A DNA stretch of 64,000 nucleotides from the NCBI RefSeq assembly GCF_024170505.1, contig NZ_JALJYG010000001.1:186001-250000 (forward strand), in the 5' to 3' direction. The first letter of the stretch is position 1; the number at the start of each line of letters is the position of its first letter. This stretch comes from Methanocalculus alkaliphilus (lineage in GTDB: Archaea; Halobacteriota; Methanomicrobia; Methanomicrobiales; Methanocorpusculaceae). The translations under genes were made by a program, and so were the position numbers. The notes beneath the pieces were generated by a model, which had not been told where the DNA came from, did no database searches, and was given only the letters and a program-made list of their open reading frames with translations. Positions 62,654-64,000 of this stretch are shown piece after piece.

Positions 62654-63609
62654 GCCGATGCCTCCACACATCCGTCACGATGAGAGAGTGAGACGGAGTA
62701 CCCGAACTGCTCAAGGAGATGGATCATCGTCTCCGCATGGAGCGTGAGGCGGGATGTCCGGATTGACCCTCCATACATCGCAAGGTAGATCATCAGCTGA
62801 TCGAAGAGATAGGGGTCGCAATCAGATCCAGACCCGTCACGGTATGCCTCCGCAGCCATCCTGCCGACCTCCTCTGCCGGAAGCCCACGCCTCCCGACCG
62901 CTGATCCCCCATGGCCGGGGCTCCAGACGGTGCATGTCGATCCCACACCCGGCCCCTCCTGCCTGATGATACGGATCGGAAGATCGCCCACAACCGCAGC
63001 CGCCGCGGCGGCCTGCCGTGTTGCGACGTGATCGGGGAGCCCTGATGAGGCAGATATGATTCCTGCACCCACCGGCGTACATGAACCGAGGGGTGCCGGA
63101 TCAGAGGGCAGGACAGTGGCGGTGACAACGCCCCCTCCGACCGGATAGTACCCTCTCTTTTCGATCACCAGATCAACCTCTGCCCCGTGTGCCCGGAGAT
63201 AGCCGAGGAAGACCTTGTCAAAATAGTCGATGGTCGGGCTGTTGATCGCCCCGGTCCCTCCGGTGACGGTGATCACACCGCCGATCCGGAGCGCCTGCGG
63301 GAGCCATGCGGAGAGGAGGAGCGGGATACTCCCGGCAGTGCCGATATCGATGGCGACCGTCCTCATCCCGGGAGTACCCGGGAGAAAGGTGATTTCCCGT
63401 GACCCCACCGTGACACCCGTCGTCTCTGCATGAGAGACGGCAGCGGCGGCCCTGACGGCGGCGACATGCTGGGCAGCAAGTCCTGGTTGGGAACGGGCAG
63501 CCCTGATATTCACAACCCTGATCGCCTCCCCGGTCAGGGATGCCAGGGCAACCGCGGCCCTGACGATCTGGCCACCCCCTTCAAGCAGACCGCCGTCGAT
63601 CTCCTTCAT
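62650..63609 (-). CDS. rtcA: RNA 3'-terminal phosphate cyclase
   Basis: 319 residues. Makes 2',3'-cyclic phosphate ends from 3'-phosphate RNA with ATP. Motifs: IDGGLLEGGGQIVRAAVAL at the start, SQPGLAAQHVAAVRA, and the C-terminal TLHAETMIHLLEQFG with the active-site His region. Both ends overlap neighbours by four bases (ATGA). Confidence 0.94.
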   Translation of the reverse strand: MKEIDGGLLEGGGQIVRAAVALASLTGEAIRVVNIRAARSQPGLAAQHVAAVRAAAAVSHAETTGVTVGSREITFLPGTPGMRTVAIDIGTAGSIPLLLSAWLPQALRIGGVITVTGGTGAINSPTIDYFDKVFLGYLRAHGAEVDLVIEKRGYYPVGGGVVTATVLPSDPAPLGSCTPVGAGIISASSGLPDHVATRQAAAAAAVVGDLPIRIIRQEGPGVGSTCTVWSPGHGGSAVGRRGLPAEEVGRMAAEAYRDGSGSDCDPYLFDQLMIYLAMYGGSIRTSRLTLHAETMIHLLEQFGYSVSLSHRDGCVEASA

Positions 63610-64000
63610 CGCCTGAGTGCCCCGGCGATCGAGTGAGCGGCAGAGAACTTTGAACAGCCACGCTCGATGGTATCGCTTGAGGCGACATCCGAGAAGCCGG
63701 CAGCGATGAGGCGGGCATATCCCCCGCCTGAGAAGACACCATGCACACAGGCAGCCTGGATGCTCAGGGCACCAAGATCTCCAAGCATCTCTGCTGCGGT
63801 TGCCAGCGTTCCCCCTGTCGAGATGATATCATCAACGATAACGACGCTTCGTCCGTTGACATCAAGGTTCTTGGGTTCGATCCGGACCTCGTGGCCGGAG
63901 AGGCGGGTCTTCTCAAGGTGATCATACTCCCATCCGGCACCAGAGGCAACCCCCCTGGCAAACGCCGATGCACCATCATCCGGAGCGAGGATGAGGGGAT
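63606..64000 (-). CDS. prs: Ribose-phosphate pyrophosphokinase (5' part outside window)
   Basis: The C-terminal ~130 codons are visible; the start is beyond the window. The PRPP-binding loop VVIVDDIISTGGTLATAAEML is followed by GALSIQAACVHGVFSGG. PRPP synthetase supplies ribose-phosphate for nucleotides. It is the first visible gene of prs-rtcA-nob1-GfcR/PyrE-like, overlapping rtcA by four bases. Confidence 0.94.
   Translation of the reverse strand, partial: PLILAPDDGASAFARGVASGAGWEYDHLEKTRLSGHEVRIEPKNLDVNGRSVVIVDDIISTGGTLATAAEMLGDLGALSIQAACVHGVFSGGGYARLIAAGFSDVASSDTIERGCSKFSAAHSIAGALRR

Overview
The window reads as a chromosome segment of a methanogenic archaeon, most likely of the order Methanomicrobiales. 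Supporting genes are a form III (archaeal) RuBisCO, a thiol:fumarate reductase of the TfrAB type, a group II chaperonin (thermosome), archaeal SepF, ZPR1, Nob1, RtcA, a MCTS1-like PUA protein, an Sm-like protein, ribosomal protein L37e, many PAS/GAF sensor proteins, rubrerythrin/desulforedoxin/peroxiredoxin oxygen defence, and promoters with archaeal TATA boxes about 25 bases before the start codon. GC content looks moderate (about 55 percent by eye). A Methanocalculus-like organism would fit, but genus cannot be proven from this sequence.

Layout. Bases 1-8,060: three tandem paralogues of an MrpD/NuoL-type ion-translocating membrane subunit. The second and third copies each carry a conserved ~240-base 5' leader and a small orphan gene behind them. 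A radical SAM/SPASM gene with a 39-codon candidate peptide gene sits on the other strand between copies one and two. 8,160-9,680: two membrane proteins. 9,690-17,430: RuBisCO, a SRAP protein and a dense set of redox and oxidative-stress genes (peroxiredoxin, Cys-free AhpD-like protein, desulforedoxin, zinc ribbon, flavoprotein, rubrerythrin, glutaredoxin-thioredoxin reductase fusion), with RadC and an AI-2E-type permease. 17,480-25,580: PAS-GAF sensor, TfrAB, aspartate kinase-PurM, NYN-LOTUS protein. 25,690-31,940: translation and cell-division housekeeping (Rsm22-like, DUF401, ZPR1, SepF, MCTS1-like, Lsm, L37e, PurF), followed by initiator tRNA-Met, thioredoxin and an Lhr-like helicase.

34,890-40,720 is a sensory block: a membrane PAS histidine kinase, a winged-helix/PAS protein with a degenerate kinase domain that overlaps a receiver-only response regulator, and a second PAS/GAF kinase. 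40,770-48,050 holds an orphan DNA methyltransferase, an FKBP prolyl isomerase, and an RND (HAE3) exporter with its COG1361-type partner, divergent from a winged-helix/PAS protein; the shared promoter region has repeated 11-bp sites. 48,050-50,960 is an accessory patch: Rpn-like nuclease, AlbA_2 ATPase with a duplicated 3' fragment, and an IS200/IS605-type terminal hairpin that supplies the ATPase stop codon.

51,150-59,000 contains an MBL hydrolase and a chemotaxis locus (CheR, histidine kinase, CheW, large multi-HAMP receptor) followed by a decayed duplicate of cheW-mcp carrying clear internal deletions and a PAS-gene fragment. After tRNA-Ser(CGA), 59,200-64,000 holds a HAD hydrolase, the thermosome, and a tightly overlapped operon prs-rtcA-nob1-GfcR/PyrE-like, cut by the window end.

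Most notable for follow-up: the MrpD-like tandem array with a leader that can form two mutually exclusive stems (candidate RNA switch) plus an unrecognised small protein; the DNA-binding pseudo-histidine-kinase/receiver pair; and the radical SAM enzyme translationally coupled to a tiny basic peptide gene.
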